A DNA stretch of 64,000 nucleotides. Source: Palsa-504 sp963835775. Lineage in GTDB: Bacteria; Actinomycetota; Actinomycetes; Streptosporangiales; Streptosporangiaceae. The stretch's first letter is position 1; every line of letters starts with the position of its first letter. The stretch lies in contig CAWIHB010000014.1 in assembly GCA_963835775.1 (NCBI GenBank), forward strand, positions 1 through 64,000, written 5' to 3'. The notes below the pieces were generated by a model, which saw nothing but the letters and a program-made list of their open reading frames with translations, did not search any database and was not told where the DNA came from. The position numbers and the translations under genes were made by a program. This document shows, piece by piece, positions 1-8,107 of this stretch.

Positions 1-127
1 GACGTAGAGGTCGCGGCCATCCCTGCCGCATGACCACGCAGGGCGTACGCCCAGCAGGTTCGGCACCTCACTTCGGCAGGTTCGGGCATCTCGGTTCAGG
101 AATAGGCCAGGCACTGTCCGTTGCTGA

Positions 128-148
128 ACAAATATGGCATAGTTTTGT
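128..148. promoter_or_regulatory. Imperfect inverted repeat before the antitoxin-like gene
   Basis: ACAAATATG and CATAGTTTTGT face each other around one base, with a 2-base gap in one arm, in an A/T-rich patch that ends 13 bases before the GGAGG site. Antitoxins often repress their own promoters through such sites, so it is a candidate operator. The match is imperfect and could be chance. The first 120 bases of the window show nothing else I can support. Confidence 0.25.
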
Positions 149-170
149 CCAGTAAACAGGAGGTGGCAGG

Positions 171-1130
171 ATGTCCGTCGCGGGTGAGTACGACCGCGCC
201 GAGCAGGTTGTCGCCGACGTCGCCCTGCTGCACGACATGGCCGCGGGCAGGCTGGACGAGCAGCGGGTTAGGGAAGCCGCCCGGGTCCTGCTGGAGCACC
301 GGCACGAGCTGCCCAGCGTGTCGGTCGCGGTGGCGGCCCGCCTGCTGGAGGTGTCCCGCACGACCGTCGAGGCATGGCGGCAGGCAGGCGTCCTGACCCC
401 GGCTCCGGCGCAGCGGCGGCGGCACGAGGTCACCATCGACAGCCTGGTCCGGGTACAGGCCCTGCTGGGGGAACTCCGGCAGCTCGGGAAAGACCGCGAG
501 CTGCGGGACTACGTTTGGTGGTCCGCTCAGGACACCGCCGACTACGCCGACGGCCAGCTCGCCGAGGCGCTGCGCCAGTTGCGCGCGGGGGAACTCGGCG
601 AGGAGTACGTGCCCTCAGATGAGGATCTGGAATGGGCGCGCCGCGAGCTCGGGCGATGCGGCCGCAGAGGAGTCACGCTGACTGTCGCGACCGTCCCTAC
701 GAAGCTGGCCAGACAGCAGATCGCGTCCCTACGCGGTAAGGCCAAGGCCTCGTTCCTCTTAGCGGTCGAGGACATACGCCGCCGCGGATGCGCGGCTGCC
801 GGTGTTCGGCTGGCAGGAGAAGCGCTATCGGGGATCTGCAGGCTTGACCTGTACGGCGCATGGCGTCTGCTGACCGTCTTCGATGCAGCGGACCGGTGCG
901 TGCTGCTGCTCGTCGCCGAGCACACCCGGTCGGCCAATCCTTACCGCCTGCTGTACGCAGCGCTCGGCATCGACGAGCCCGAGGAGCCTCGGACCAAACC
1001 ATCGTGCTGCGATGAGGAAGGACAGCCACCCATCGATCCCGGCCTCGTCGAACAATTCGAGCGCGGCTTGCGAGACCTTGGCCGCGCGCTGCCAGCCAGT
1101 GCCAGGGGACCCTCTCGCCGCCGTCGCTAG
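171..1130 (+). CDS. Antitoxin-like HTH region joined in frame to a RelE/ParE-like toxin region
   Basis: This 319-residue ORF starts at ATG after a GGAGG site. Residues about 49-85 look like a MerR/Xre-type helix-turn-helix (ARLLEVSRTTVEAW). Residues about 170-290 look like a small RelE/ParE-type toxin (LRGKAKASF, CRLDLYGAWRLL, ANPYRLLYAALG). Such pairs normally sit in two overlapping genes. If one G of the GGG at 651-653 is removed, the first part ends RELGDAAAEESR-stop at 679-681, and the toxin frame would begin with CTG at 678, overlapping that stop. So the fusion may be an indel artefact or a true fused gene. By family analogy it would be an element-stabilising module. Confidence is good for the two domains and poor for the fusion. 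Confidence 0.6.
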   Translation: MSVAGEYDRAEQVVADVALLHDMAAGRLDEQRVREAARVLLEHRHELPSVSVAVAARLLEVSRTTVEAWRQAGVLTPAPAQRRRHEVTIDSLVRVQALLGELRQLGKDRELRDYVWWSAQDTADYADGQLAEALRQLRAGELGEEYVPSDEDLEWARRELGRCGRRGVTLTVATVPTKLARQQIASLRGKAKASFLLAVEDIRRRGCAAAGVRLAGEALSGICRLDLYGAWRLLTVFDAADRCVLLLVAEHTRSANPYRLLYAALGIDEPEEPRTKPSCCDEEGQPPIDPGLVEQFERGLRDLGRALPASARGPSRRRR

Positions 1131-1313
1131 CCACCCTTCACCGGGAAAGCTGGGAGCCACATAAGGACGGCTTCACGTCGGCAAAGACGTCTCGGCACGT
1201 CTCGCCATGGTCCTGTCGTGTAGTAACCGCGTCCTGACACTCCGACGCATTCTGCATGCACAACCGCAGATCCTCCCGCGCAGGCGGACGGATCGCGTCG
1301 AGTGGAGGATTCA

Positions 1314-1556
1314 ATGCATCCGATTCTCGTTGCCGCACTTGCCGAGGACCGGCACCGGCGTTGTCCTTGCGGTGCGGTTCCTCAGCAGCCCTATCGTCTG
1401 TGCGGCTGCTGCCGCCGACAGCGCCTGGAGATGCAGGACCACGCGACCGCACCATCGCGGCGCTTGGCGTTGAACGCACGCCTATTCCGAAACGCCTCGC
1501 CCTTGGCGTGGGTGTTGTCACTGCTTCAAAGCACCAGCAAGGGACGCCGGGGCTGA
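1314..1556 (+). CDS. Small zinc-ribbon-like protein of the integrated element
   Basis: This 80-residue protein begins MHPILVAALAED. It carries a short Cys cluster (RRCPCGAVPQQPYRLCGCC), a CPC...CxCC pattern that could bind zinc. ATG at 1314 is chosen because GGAGGA lies at 1304-1309, although an in-frame GTG exists at 1302. Its TGA overlaps the next ATG (TGATG at 1554-1558), so the two genes should be translationally coupled. Similar tiny Cys-rich proteins occur just before xis/int in actinomycete integrative elements, but their role is unknown to me. The position is convincing; the function is not assignable. Confidence 0.55.
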   Translation: MHPILVAALAEDRHRRCPCGAVPQQPYRLCGCCRRQRLEMQDHATAPSRRLALNARLFRNASPLAWVLSLLQSTSKGRRG

Positions 1557-1813
1557 TGCTTATCGCGTTGATCTTGATTGTCCTGGCGGCAATCGTCATC
1601 GTTCTGATCCTGCTCGCTGTCATTGTCGTCGGCATCCGGCAGGAACCGCGTAGCGCAGAGCTGATCGACGCCGCGGCAAGCCCGATCACTGGCTTGGTCC
1701 GGCGCCTAACCGGGCTCTCCGTACGTAGGCCGACTCCAACCGCCGTCCGCTCCGGCGAACAAGGGGAAGGCAATCCAGCCGAACCCGCGTCACGGCCGCG
1801 GGCGACAACTTAG
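1556..1813 (+). CDS. Small single-span membrane protein of the integrated element
   Basis: This 85-residue protein starts at the ATG embedded in TGATG, coupled to the Cys-rich gene before it. Residues 1-28 are an almost unbroken hydrophobic stretch (LIALILIVLAAIVIVLILL), followed by a basic, Pro/Arg-rich tail. One transmembrane helix with a cytoplasmic tail is predicted. The frame is open further upstream to 1256, but that stretch is unlike protein and lacks a ribosome site. Actinomycete integrative elements often carry small hydrophobic proteins linked to plasmid spread (Spd type). That role is only inferred here. Confidence 0.5.
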   Translation: MLIALILIVLAAIVIVLILLAVIVVGIRQEPRSAELIDAAASPITGLVRRLTGLSVRRPTPTAVRSGEQGEGNPAEPASRPRATT

Positions 1814-1840
1814 CTGAACGGGAGAGGAGGTGAATAACCG

Positions 1841-2011
1841 CTGCAGGCATACACCGTCGAGCAGGTAGCAAAGATGCTGCACATCGGCCGCGACAAGGTC
1901 TACTACCTGCTCAGGACCGGCCAGTTGCGCAGTCTCAAGATCGGCAAGCTGCGCCGGATCACCGAACAGCAGCTGGCCGAATTCATCGCGTCGCTCGAAA
2001 ATGCCGTATGA
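1841..2011 (+). CDS. xis: Excisionase (Xis), MerR/AlpA-type HTH, apparent CTG start
   Basis: Frame 1841-2011 encodes 56 residues beginning LQAYTVEQVAKMLHIGRDKV, a classic excisionase winged-HTH with the YYLLRTGQLRSLKIGK wing. A TAA at 1835-1837 closes the frame upstream, and no ATG, GTG or TTG lies between it and the motif. Translation therefore seems to start at CTG 1841, ten bases after AGGAGG (1825-1830). The first internal ATG (1873) would remove the first helix. The gene sits directly before int, as in pSAM2-type elements, where Xis bends DNA to favour excision. Its small size and rare start codon make it easy to miss. Confidence 0.75.
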   Translation: MQAYTVEQVAKMLHIGRDKVYYLLRTGQLRSLKIGKLRRITEQQLAEFIASLENAV

Positions 2012-2013
2012 GT

Positions 2014-2034
2014 TAGGGACGTCTAGGGACGTCT
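2014..2034 (+). repeat. Tandem 10-bp repeat between xis and int
   Basis: TAGGGACGTC is followed immediately by TAGGGACGTC, just after the xis stop and about 50 bases before the int start. Short repeats in the xis-int gap can be arm-type binding sites for integrase or excisionase, or a regulator site. I cannot decide which. Confidence 0.35.
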
Positions 2035-2086
2035 TTGTCGTAGAATGGGTATGGGGGAGCTCAGCCAAGCGGGAGGAGTACCGCCC

Positions 2087-3460
2087 ATGGCCACCCAGAC
2101 ACCCAAGCCCAAGCGACGCCGCGAACGCGGTGACGATGGCATCTCCTGGGACAAGGTCAACAAGTGCTACGTCGGCACCATCTCGCTGGGCTACGACGAC
2201 ACCGGTAAACGTCTACGGCGGTCCGCCCGCGGTAAGACGAAGCAAGAGGTCAAGGAAAAGCTCGATGGGCTGCACGACGAGATCAAGGCCGGCATCTACA
2301 CGCCAGCCACTTACACCGTCAAGCAGTGCGTCATGGATTGGCTCGATTCGCTGGAGCTCGATCCGCACACCATGGCCACTTATCGCGGCCAGGCCGAGAA
2401 GTGGATCTACCCGAAGATCGGCGCCAAGAAGCTGGCGGAGTTCAAGGCCACCGACGCCGACCGGTTCCTCAGAGACGTCGCCAAGGTACTCAGCAAGTCA
2501 TCGCTGGTGAAGATTAAGAGCACGCTGGTCAGGTCGATCCGCCGAGCGCAGAAGTATGACCTCATCGGCAAGAACGTCGCCGAGCTCATCGACCTGCCGA
2601 AGGGACAGCCAGGGCACCCATCGCGCGCCATGACCGAGGAGCAGGCCAGCAAGGTGCTCCAGGCCGCGGGCGGCCAGCCGATTGGCTACGTCAAGGTCGT
2701 GAAGGTAAGCCAGGGCAAGTACGCGGCGACGCACGCCGCCTCTGAGAGCGGCGAGCTGGCCTGCGGTACGTGGACACGCCTGGGCGCTCCCATGACCGAG
2801 ATCGACACCGACCTGGCCGCGACCACCTGCCGTTTCTGCCGCGCGGAACTCGGACTCGATGCCGATGCGGATGCGAACCGAAGACTCGAGGCACTGTTCG
2901 TGCTCTCGATCACGCTCGGCCTGCGCCCCGGCGAATTGCGCAAGCTCGCCTGGGACCACGTCGACCTCGATAACGAGATCATCCACGTCTGGCGTTCGGC
3001 GAGCCGGACCGGTGACGTCAAGACCCCGAAGTCAAAGCGCTCGCTCATGCTCCCGAAGCGCGCTACCACCGCGCTCCAAGCCCACAAGAAGCGCCAGGCG
3101 GCCGAGCGGCTGGCCGCGGGTGAAGCCTGGCAGGACAACAACCTCGTGTTCTGCCACGAGGACGGGCGCATGTACAGCAGCCGAAGCCTCAACTGGCGGT
3201 TCAGCAAGATGACCAGGCGGGCGGGCATCGGCCACTGGCATGCCCACGAAGGCCGCCATACGGCCGTGTCGATCATGAGCAGCAACGGCGTGCCGCTCCA
3301 GGAGATCAGCGACACCGTCGGCCACAAGTCCACCCATGTCACCGAGACCGTCTACCGGCACGTGATCGTGCCCGCCATCCGCGGCGGGGCGACCGTCATG
3401 GACGCCGTGTTCGGCGTGGGTGTGGGGTTGCGTGTTTACTCTGTGTTTGGAAGGGTGTGA
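2087..3460 (+). CDS. int: Tyrosine recombinase/integrase with an inserted Cys/His domain
   Basis: This 457-residue protein starts at ATG 2087, ten bases after GGGAGG; an earlier ATG at 2045 lacks a site. Residues about 15-70 are an AP2-like arm-binding region, 75-175 the core-binding SAM-like domain, and 180-440 the catalytic domain. Catalytic residues visible are R280 (LGLRPGELR), H387-x-x-R390 (HEGRHTAVS), H413 (VGHKSTHV) and Y423 (TVYRHV). Residues 197-262 are an extra segment inside the catalytic domain, with H216, C226, C248 and C251 (CRFC) in a zinc-knuckle arrangement. From VFG at residues 441-443 onward the sequence turns into the abnormal G/T-rich tract, so the last residues are probably not native. 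It should integrate the element at the tRNA-Thr at 6021-6096. Confidence 0.85.
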   Translation: MATQTPKPKRRRERGDDGISWDKVNKCYVGTISLGYDDTGKRLRRSARGKTKQEVKEKLDGLHDEIKAGIYTPATYTVKQCVMDWLDSLELDPHTMATYRGQAEKWIYPKIGAKKLAEFKATDADRFLRDVAKVLSKSSLVKIKSTLVRSIRRAQKYDLIGKNVAELIDLPKGQPGHPSRAMTEEQASKVLQAAGGQPIGYVKVVKVSQGKYAATHAASESGELACGTWTRLGAPMTEIDTDLAATTCRFCRAELGLDADADANRRLEALFVLSITLGLRPGELRKLAWDHVDLDNEIIHVWRSASRTGDVKTPKSKRSLMLPKRATTALQAHKKRQAAERLAAGEAWQDNNLVFCHEDGRMYSSRSLNWRFSKMTRRAGIGHWHAHEGRHTAVSIMSSNGVPLQEISDTVGHKSTHVTETVYRHVIVPAIRGGATVMDAVFGVGVGLRVYSVFGRV

Positions 3461-4680
3461 GGCTCGTATATGATGTGTAGGTGTTGTGTGACGGGGAGTA
3501 GTTCTGCACGGGAGTAGTGTACTGCTGTTGTGCGAGAGTGTGGATAGGGGTGGGGAGGATGTTAATGTGGGTGTATTGTGTGCGACAGTGAATCTGGTAC
3601 ATATCTCTGATGGTTCGATCTGTACGTCGATATGTCTGTGCGCGCGAATGCTGCCTGGGCACGCGAACGATATGCAGAGAACGGATTGTGTGGAGAGTTA
3701 TAGAGATTGAAGGATGGTGGATGATGAGTATACAGTGTACGAGTGTGATGTGCAGATCAGTGCGCGGAACGGAGACGACGAGACCGAGGGTTATGAGTAG
3801 GATATGTTGTAGGGAGATGGTGGATTGTGAGTGTGGATGGGGGTGGGGTGAGGATGTGGGTGATGTGAGGTGGTGAAGGGAATGTGAGGGGAGGGGTTGG
3901 TATTTGATGTAAGGAGAGGCGTTTTTGTGATAAGTACGCATCGGCAGAGCGAGGGACGGCTGGCACAGGTATATGCGAGCGGGCTGTAGGTTAGCCGTCT
4001 GGTTGAACATGGACGTAGGCACCGAAGCGGAGTGACGAGCGAGAACAGGAACGGGCGTCGGTATAGTCGTGACCTCAAAGTGATGTGAGAAGTTGGTACG
4101 TATGGGTGTACGTATGAGCAGGTTAGGTACACGATTGCATGGCATAGGTGAGCAGCACATGCGGCGGGAGCGTGAGGTCAGGAATGATGAAGCGTAAGGA
4201 TTTGTTAGGTGATGCTGCTGTGAGCAGTTTGCGCGTTGTGACACCAGTCATGCTTAGGTTTGGCGCTGTCGCATGGAAGAACGGCGGATAGAGCTGCGCT
4301 GATAGTGAGGTGATATGGGGAGTGGATGTGAGTTGGTTGCGGTGGTATAGGGTTGAGTGCGGGTGTATGAGAGGTTGAATGGTGGTGCGTCGAGAGAGTT
4401 GGTGTACTAGCGTGAGTGCGCTAGCCGGAAGCGTAGTCTAGTTTGCTGCGTGCTAGTACTGCGTGGGAGCTCACTATAGTTATGGTGTTGTGAAGTAGAT
4501 GTAGAGTAGGTGAGTGGCTGTAAAGTATAGGATGATTAGCTGTAGTGTTTTAGGTGTTTATGTCGCAGCGCTGCGTGTGTGTTGAACGTAGGTGACGAAT
4601 GCGTGGTGTATAGAGTGTGAGTACTGGTCAATACGGTGGCCGCATAGGATGCATTGCGCAGAGGGGGAACGGTGCGCGAT
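3417..4680. other. Abnormal G/T-rich, low-complexity tract with no credible gene
   Basis: Base composition changes abruptly inside the last codons of int. The + strand becomes rich in G and T with many TGTG, GGTG and GAGTG words, and A/C-rich on the other strand. It lacks actinomycete codon structure. A 282-residue frame on the minus strand (3396-4244) is only a His/Thr/Pro/Ser-rich product of this bias and runs into int. Conventional sequence resumes near 4680. The tract looks like degraded or mis-called sequence rather than functional DNA, but a very foreign insertion cannot be excluded. Confidence 0.6.
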
Positions 4681-5850
4681 GCGCTCATCTTCGGTTCCAG
4701 TAGGCTAACGGGCACGTAGGTGCGCGGTAAATGACTCTTCGAACTTGCTCAATTGCTGAGGCGTTGGTGGCACGTTCTGTGATGTCACTAAGCAGCAGAT
4801 TCCAATCGGCATCCTCGCGCAGCAAATCACGCAGTGGCGAGAGGGATGGCTGGGTGGGCGACGAACGCTGACGGGTACTATCGGGGTACTGGCGAGGTGC
4901 GAGAAAACCGGCGATGAACTGGATATCGGTCAAGGCTTTCTATGTCGTGCAGTGCGGCGATTTGAGCTGGGGAAGGTCGAATCCTTCCCCAAGCATGTCA
5001 AAATAGAGATCTGGCAGGTGCGTCCTCAAGTAAATAAAGGTGGCGTCCCTCCTTCTTCCTCAGGCCGTCGTGTACACGGGGCCAGAAATGGGTGCCTGCG
5101 CGTATAGTTGGAGTTCGTGCTCGCGTAATGCGCGTGCGCGGACATCAGGATGTGCATATCAGGCTGTCAAGTGGCCCGCACCTAGATCGCAAGTCGGCGA
5201 GTGCCAGTGACACTTCTAGGCTCAATACGCCCGTAGTCGATACGGGTGAAGTATCCATCGGCTTGTGCTCGCGAGCGAGAAGCGATAGATAGGGCGCCCG
5301 GTAGCGATCTTCCGTCTTCGCGATATGGCGTCGCGTGAACAGCAGCACCGGCGTGACGGAATAGTCGATGATGCGGCCAGTTGGTGCCGGAGCATGTGCG
5401 CCTCATCGACATCAGGTGTGTGAAGCGCGAGTAGAAGTCAGCGACTCTGGCACATGCCTCGAAGCTGGCGGAGTAGCGACGACGACGTGCACGCCGCGCG
5501 AACGTTCGATCAGCAGCATCCGAAAGCCGATGCTCCAACCGACGACGACGGTCGCAGAGCGGATGAGTCGATAACGCCGAGTCGCTGCACACACCTAGCG
5601 TCTCGAACTTGCTAGCAATTTGATTACGCAAGGCATTGTAGCACGACGACAAGTATCGCCCAAGCCTGGCGCGACTAGCAGGCAACCATATCTCGTCTTG
5701 CCAGTGCCGGTATGCATAACGATGATGCCGATCGGCTAGACACGAGATCCAATAGCCGAGAGCAGAGTGCAACGCGCCAAGCTGAGCCACGCAAACTGCC
5801 TGACCGCCGGTGTACGAACCCGATCACGTCGGCGTACGATGCAGGCAACG
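4681..5850 (-). pseudogene. SF2 DEAD/DEAH helicase (type III Res-like), shattered by many frameshifts
   Basis: Reading the minus strand and hopping between frames recovers helicase motifs in the right order. These are motif I HTGTGKTR (about 5712-5690), VHVVVATP (about 5490), motif II VDEAHML (about 5405-5388), motif III ATPYREDGRSLPG (about 5335-5300), AQADGYFTRIDY (about 5260-5225), motif V MLGEGFDLPQLK then AALHDI (about 5005-4950), motif VI region IQFIAGF (about 4925), then LREDADWNLLL (about 4820-4790) and EPKMS near 4690. No frame stays open across two neighbouring motifs, so there are at least six indels. Members of this family act in restriction and other phage defence. Either the gene is dead or the sequence is unpolished. 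Base composition is lower in GC than its neighbours. Confidence 0.7.
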
Positions 5851-5923
5851 GAGACGGACGACAACCACCCACCAAACCTCCCCCCCTCAACAACACTCAA
5901 CCATCCACTCCATCCCCTAACAC

Positions 5924-5943
5924 AAAAAAAAAAAAAAAAAAAA
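5924..5943 (+). repeat. Run of 20 A after a C/A-rich stretch
   Basis: An uninterrupted run of 20 A follows a C/A-only stretch (about 5860-5923, e.g. CCCCCTCAACAACACTCAA). Nothing like it occurs elsewhere in this high-GC window. It marks the right edge of the abnormal block; normal sequence returns by about 5990. It resembles an assembly or library artefact more than a promoter element. Confidence 0.9.
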
Positions 5944-6020
5944 GACGGCACGACCGAGGCGTCGTAGTCACTTGGTTAGTCTCTTGATCTTGATTCGCGG
6001 TTCGAAAAACCTCGCTGACC

Positions 6021-6096
6021 TGGAGCCCCGTTACGGAATCGAACCGTAGACCTTCTCCTTACCATGGAGACGCTCTGCCGACTGAGCTAACGGGGC
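6021..6096 (-). tRNA. tRNA-Thr (anticodon GGT), CCA encoded
   Basis: The minus strand reads GCCCCGT acceptor, GCTCAGTCGGCAGAGC D-arm, a TCTCC/GGAGA anticodon stem around ATGGTAA (anticodon GGT), a TACGG-TTCGATTC-CGTAA T-arm, ACGGGGC and discriminator T. CCA is encoded at 6023-6021. All four stems pair. The 3' end points toward the integrase, which makes this tRNA the likely attachment site of the element to its left: its 3' half would be the att core, restored on integration. Confidence 0.95.
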
Positions 6097-6473
6097 CTGC
6101 CTTCAGTTGTGTGACCTGCGATTAGAGCCTCTTGAGGCACTTCTGCAGACCATACACACCGCTGTTTCGGCATCCGGTCCGAGGATATAGCCAAGACCGG
6201 TACGCGTGCCAGCGAAAGAAGAGCTTAGCGTACTTCAGCTGCGGCCGTGTCTTTGCGCAGGGGAGTCCAGCTCCGGTGGCGCACCCTCCCGCCGCGCCCG
6301 CACCGACGACGGGTGCTCCCGCGTGCCCGCGAGAGCCCGCTAGGGCGATAATGCGGACATCGAGGCGCTGCGAGGATGTCCAGAAGGCGGTGCTGGGGTC
6401 TGCGACAGCGGATTCGCACTCCAGCACCCTGGAAGGGGACAGGTATCGCGCGGACTCAGACCGGCCGCCCGGC
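6097..6473. other. Intergenic stretch, no gene seen
   Basis: This stretch lies between the tRNA and the end of the amidohydrolase gene. It holds a small perfect hairpin, GCCTCTTGAGGC, near 6127-6138, about 30 bases on the promoter side of the tRNA. Open frames on both strands show no domain and no ribosome site. Confidence 0.5.
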
Positions 6474-7703
6474 TCAGCGCTGGAGCCAGATCGCCGCGGC
6501 GGCCGCCAGTGCCGCAATCCCGGTGGGCAGCGTGGGCTCGATGACGGGCGCGAACATGGGCGAGTGGTTCGACGGGACGTCCCTCGACCGCGCGGCGATC
6601 TCGTCGATCGTTGTTGCACCGTCGAAGCCTGCGGGGTCAGCGCCGCCTAGCAGCCAGTACACGCAGGGCGCTCCCGCCGCGGTCGCGAACAGGCCGACAT
6701 CCTCGCTGCCCGTCACAGGCCCCGGGTCGATGATCATCGGCGACACCGACCGCAGGGCAGGCAGTGTCCGGGCGCAGGCGGTCTCGTCGTTGATGACCGC
6801 AGGGAATGAGACGGCCAGCTCCACGTCCGGGGATCTCGGAGCTCCGGCGGTGGCCGCCTCCCCGCGGGCGATCCGCTCTATGGCGGCTAGGACCCGGGCG
6901 CGTACATCAGCGCTAAAGGTACGAACGCTGAGCCCGAGTTCGACCCGGTCGGGGATGATGTTCGCGGCACTCCCGGCATGTATGGTGCCGATGGTCACGA
7001 CCGCGGTCTCCCCGGCTGGGATCTCCCGGGAGACGATCGTCTGCAGGCGCATTACCGTCGCGGCGGCCATCACGATCGGGTCGACCGAGGCTTCGGGCCG
7101 CGAACCATGCGCGCCCTGGCCGTACAACGTGACCTTCAGGCTGTCCGCCGCGGCGAAGGCCGCGCCGGCGCGCAGCCCGATCATGCCGGCCGGCAGCGGA
7201 GCCACGTGCTGACCTAGGATGACCGCTGGCTTACCGAAGCGTATATAGAGCCCATCGTCGATCATCGCCCTGGCACCGTCACCGGCCTCCTCCGCAGGCT
7301 GGAACACCGCCATCAGCGTTCCGGCCCAGCTGTCCCGGCTCCCCGCCAGCCGCTCACACGCCCCCAGCAGGCACGCGACGTGCAGGTCGTGTCCACACGC
7401 ATGCATCAGGGGGGTCTGATTTCCGGCCGCGTCGCTACTCACCTGCGTGCTTGCATACGGCAACCCAGTGGCCTCCAGCACAGGCAACGCGTCCATGTCG
7501 GCACGCACCAGCACAGTGGGCCCCGGACCGTTACGGACAAGACCCACCACCCCGGTGCCCCCCACCCCCGTGGTGACCTCGAAACCCATACTCACCAGGT
7601 GGCTCCCGGCAATACTCGCCGTGCGCGTCTCGGCGAAACCCAGCTCGGGGTTGGCGTGAATGTCCCGATACACGTCCGCCCAGCGGTCAACGCTCGCAGT
7701 CAT
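6474..7703 (-). CDS. M20D-family amidohydrolase / peptidase
   Basis: This 409-residue cytosolic metallohydrolase is of the IAA-amino acid hydrolase/N-acyl-amino acid amidohydrolase group (M20D). Metal-binding motifs are visible: VRADMDALP, the catalytic HACGHDLHV, the paired glutamates in FQPAEEAGDGA, a His in ILGQHVAPLP and the C-terminal SNHSPMF. A dimerisation lid lies at about residues 190-300 (GQGAHGSRP). ATG 7703 is preferred over GTG 7709 because GGAG at 7712-7709 then sits five bases away. It would cleave an N-acyl or aryl amino acid, but the substrate cannot be read from sequence. It stands alone between the tRNA and a remnant region. Confidence 0.85.
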   Translation of the reverse strand: MTASVDRWADVYRDIHANPELGFAETRTASIAGSHLVSMGFEVTTGVGGTGVVGLVRNGPGPTVLVRADMDALPVLEATGLPYASTQVSSDAAGNQTPLMHACGHDLHVACLLGACERLAGSRDSWAGTLMAVFQPAEEAGDGARAMIDDGLYIRFGKPAVILGQHVAPLPAGMIGLRAGAAFAAADSLKVTLYGQGAHGSRPEASVDPIVMAAATVMRLQTIVSREIPAGETAVVTIGTIHAGSAANIIPDRVELGLSVRTFSADVRARVLAAIERIARGEAATAGAPRSPDVELAVSFPAVINDETACARTLPALRSVSPMIIDPGPVTGSEDVGLFATAAGAPCVYWLLGGADPAGFDGATTIDEIAARSRDVPSNHSPMFAPVIEPTLPTGIAALAAAAAIWLQR

Positions 7704-7774
7704 CCCCACTCCAAGTCATGTCTCGTTGACCCAGTCAATCAGCTCCACCCCAATCCGGGACAACCCGATCGGTT

Positions 7775-8045
7775 GCCAACTGACCCCTGTAGACCCGAAC
7801 AATCCCCGCGACCTCGCTGCGGTGGGAGAACTGCAGGACCAGCTCCAGGTTGAGGCGAATTCCGCACGACCGTTCACCCACCCGGTGTGGGACCCTGAGA
7901 GCCTGAGAGCCACCTGCGCTCCCTTGCTCGAACTCGCGCGCCGACTACCGGACGCCAGAGGATCCTTTGGCTCACGGCAAGCGGCAGACCCGATCAAGCA
8001 CCTCCTCGGCACCGCCTCCGGGCTCGCGAAGGGCCTCCGCACCCA
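7775..8045 (+). pseudogene. Remnant of a DUF1254/DUF1214-domain protein
   Basis: In one + frame the stretch from about 7775 reads VDPNNPRDLAAVGELQDQL, then WDPESLRATCAPLLELARRL, then DARGSFG and ADPIKHLLGTASG. This resembles the middle of actinomycete DUF1254/DUF1214 proteins, where a PVRHLIGxAxGWGG motif follows. Here the similarity stops after LGTASG. No start codon with a ribosome site and no remaining domain are present. I read it as a decayed fragment; the residual open frame runs on to 8325 without meaning. Confidence 0.5.
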
Positions 8046-8107
8046 GATCCCGGGCTGCTCAGGGACACGGTCACGGCACCGGTGCCCGGGAGTCAATCGT
8101 GCATATA

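Noticed and set aside
1256..1555. A 185-residue version of the small membrane protein
   Set aside because: The extra N-terminal 100 residues overlap the Cys-rich gene in another frame and lack a ribosome site; TGATG coupling at 1556 is a better start.
2045..2086. Earlier integrase start at ATG 2045
   Set aside because: No ribosome site precedes it, whereas GGGAGG is placed ten bases before ATG 2087.
3396..4244. A 282-residue minus-strand reading frame rich in His, Thr, Pro and Ser
   Set aside because: It arises from the A/C-rich strand of a compositionally abnormal tract, overlaps the end of int, has no ribosome site and no domain.
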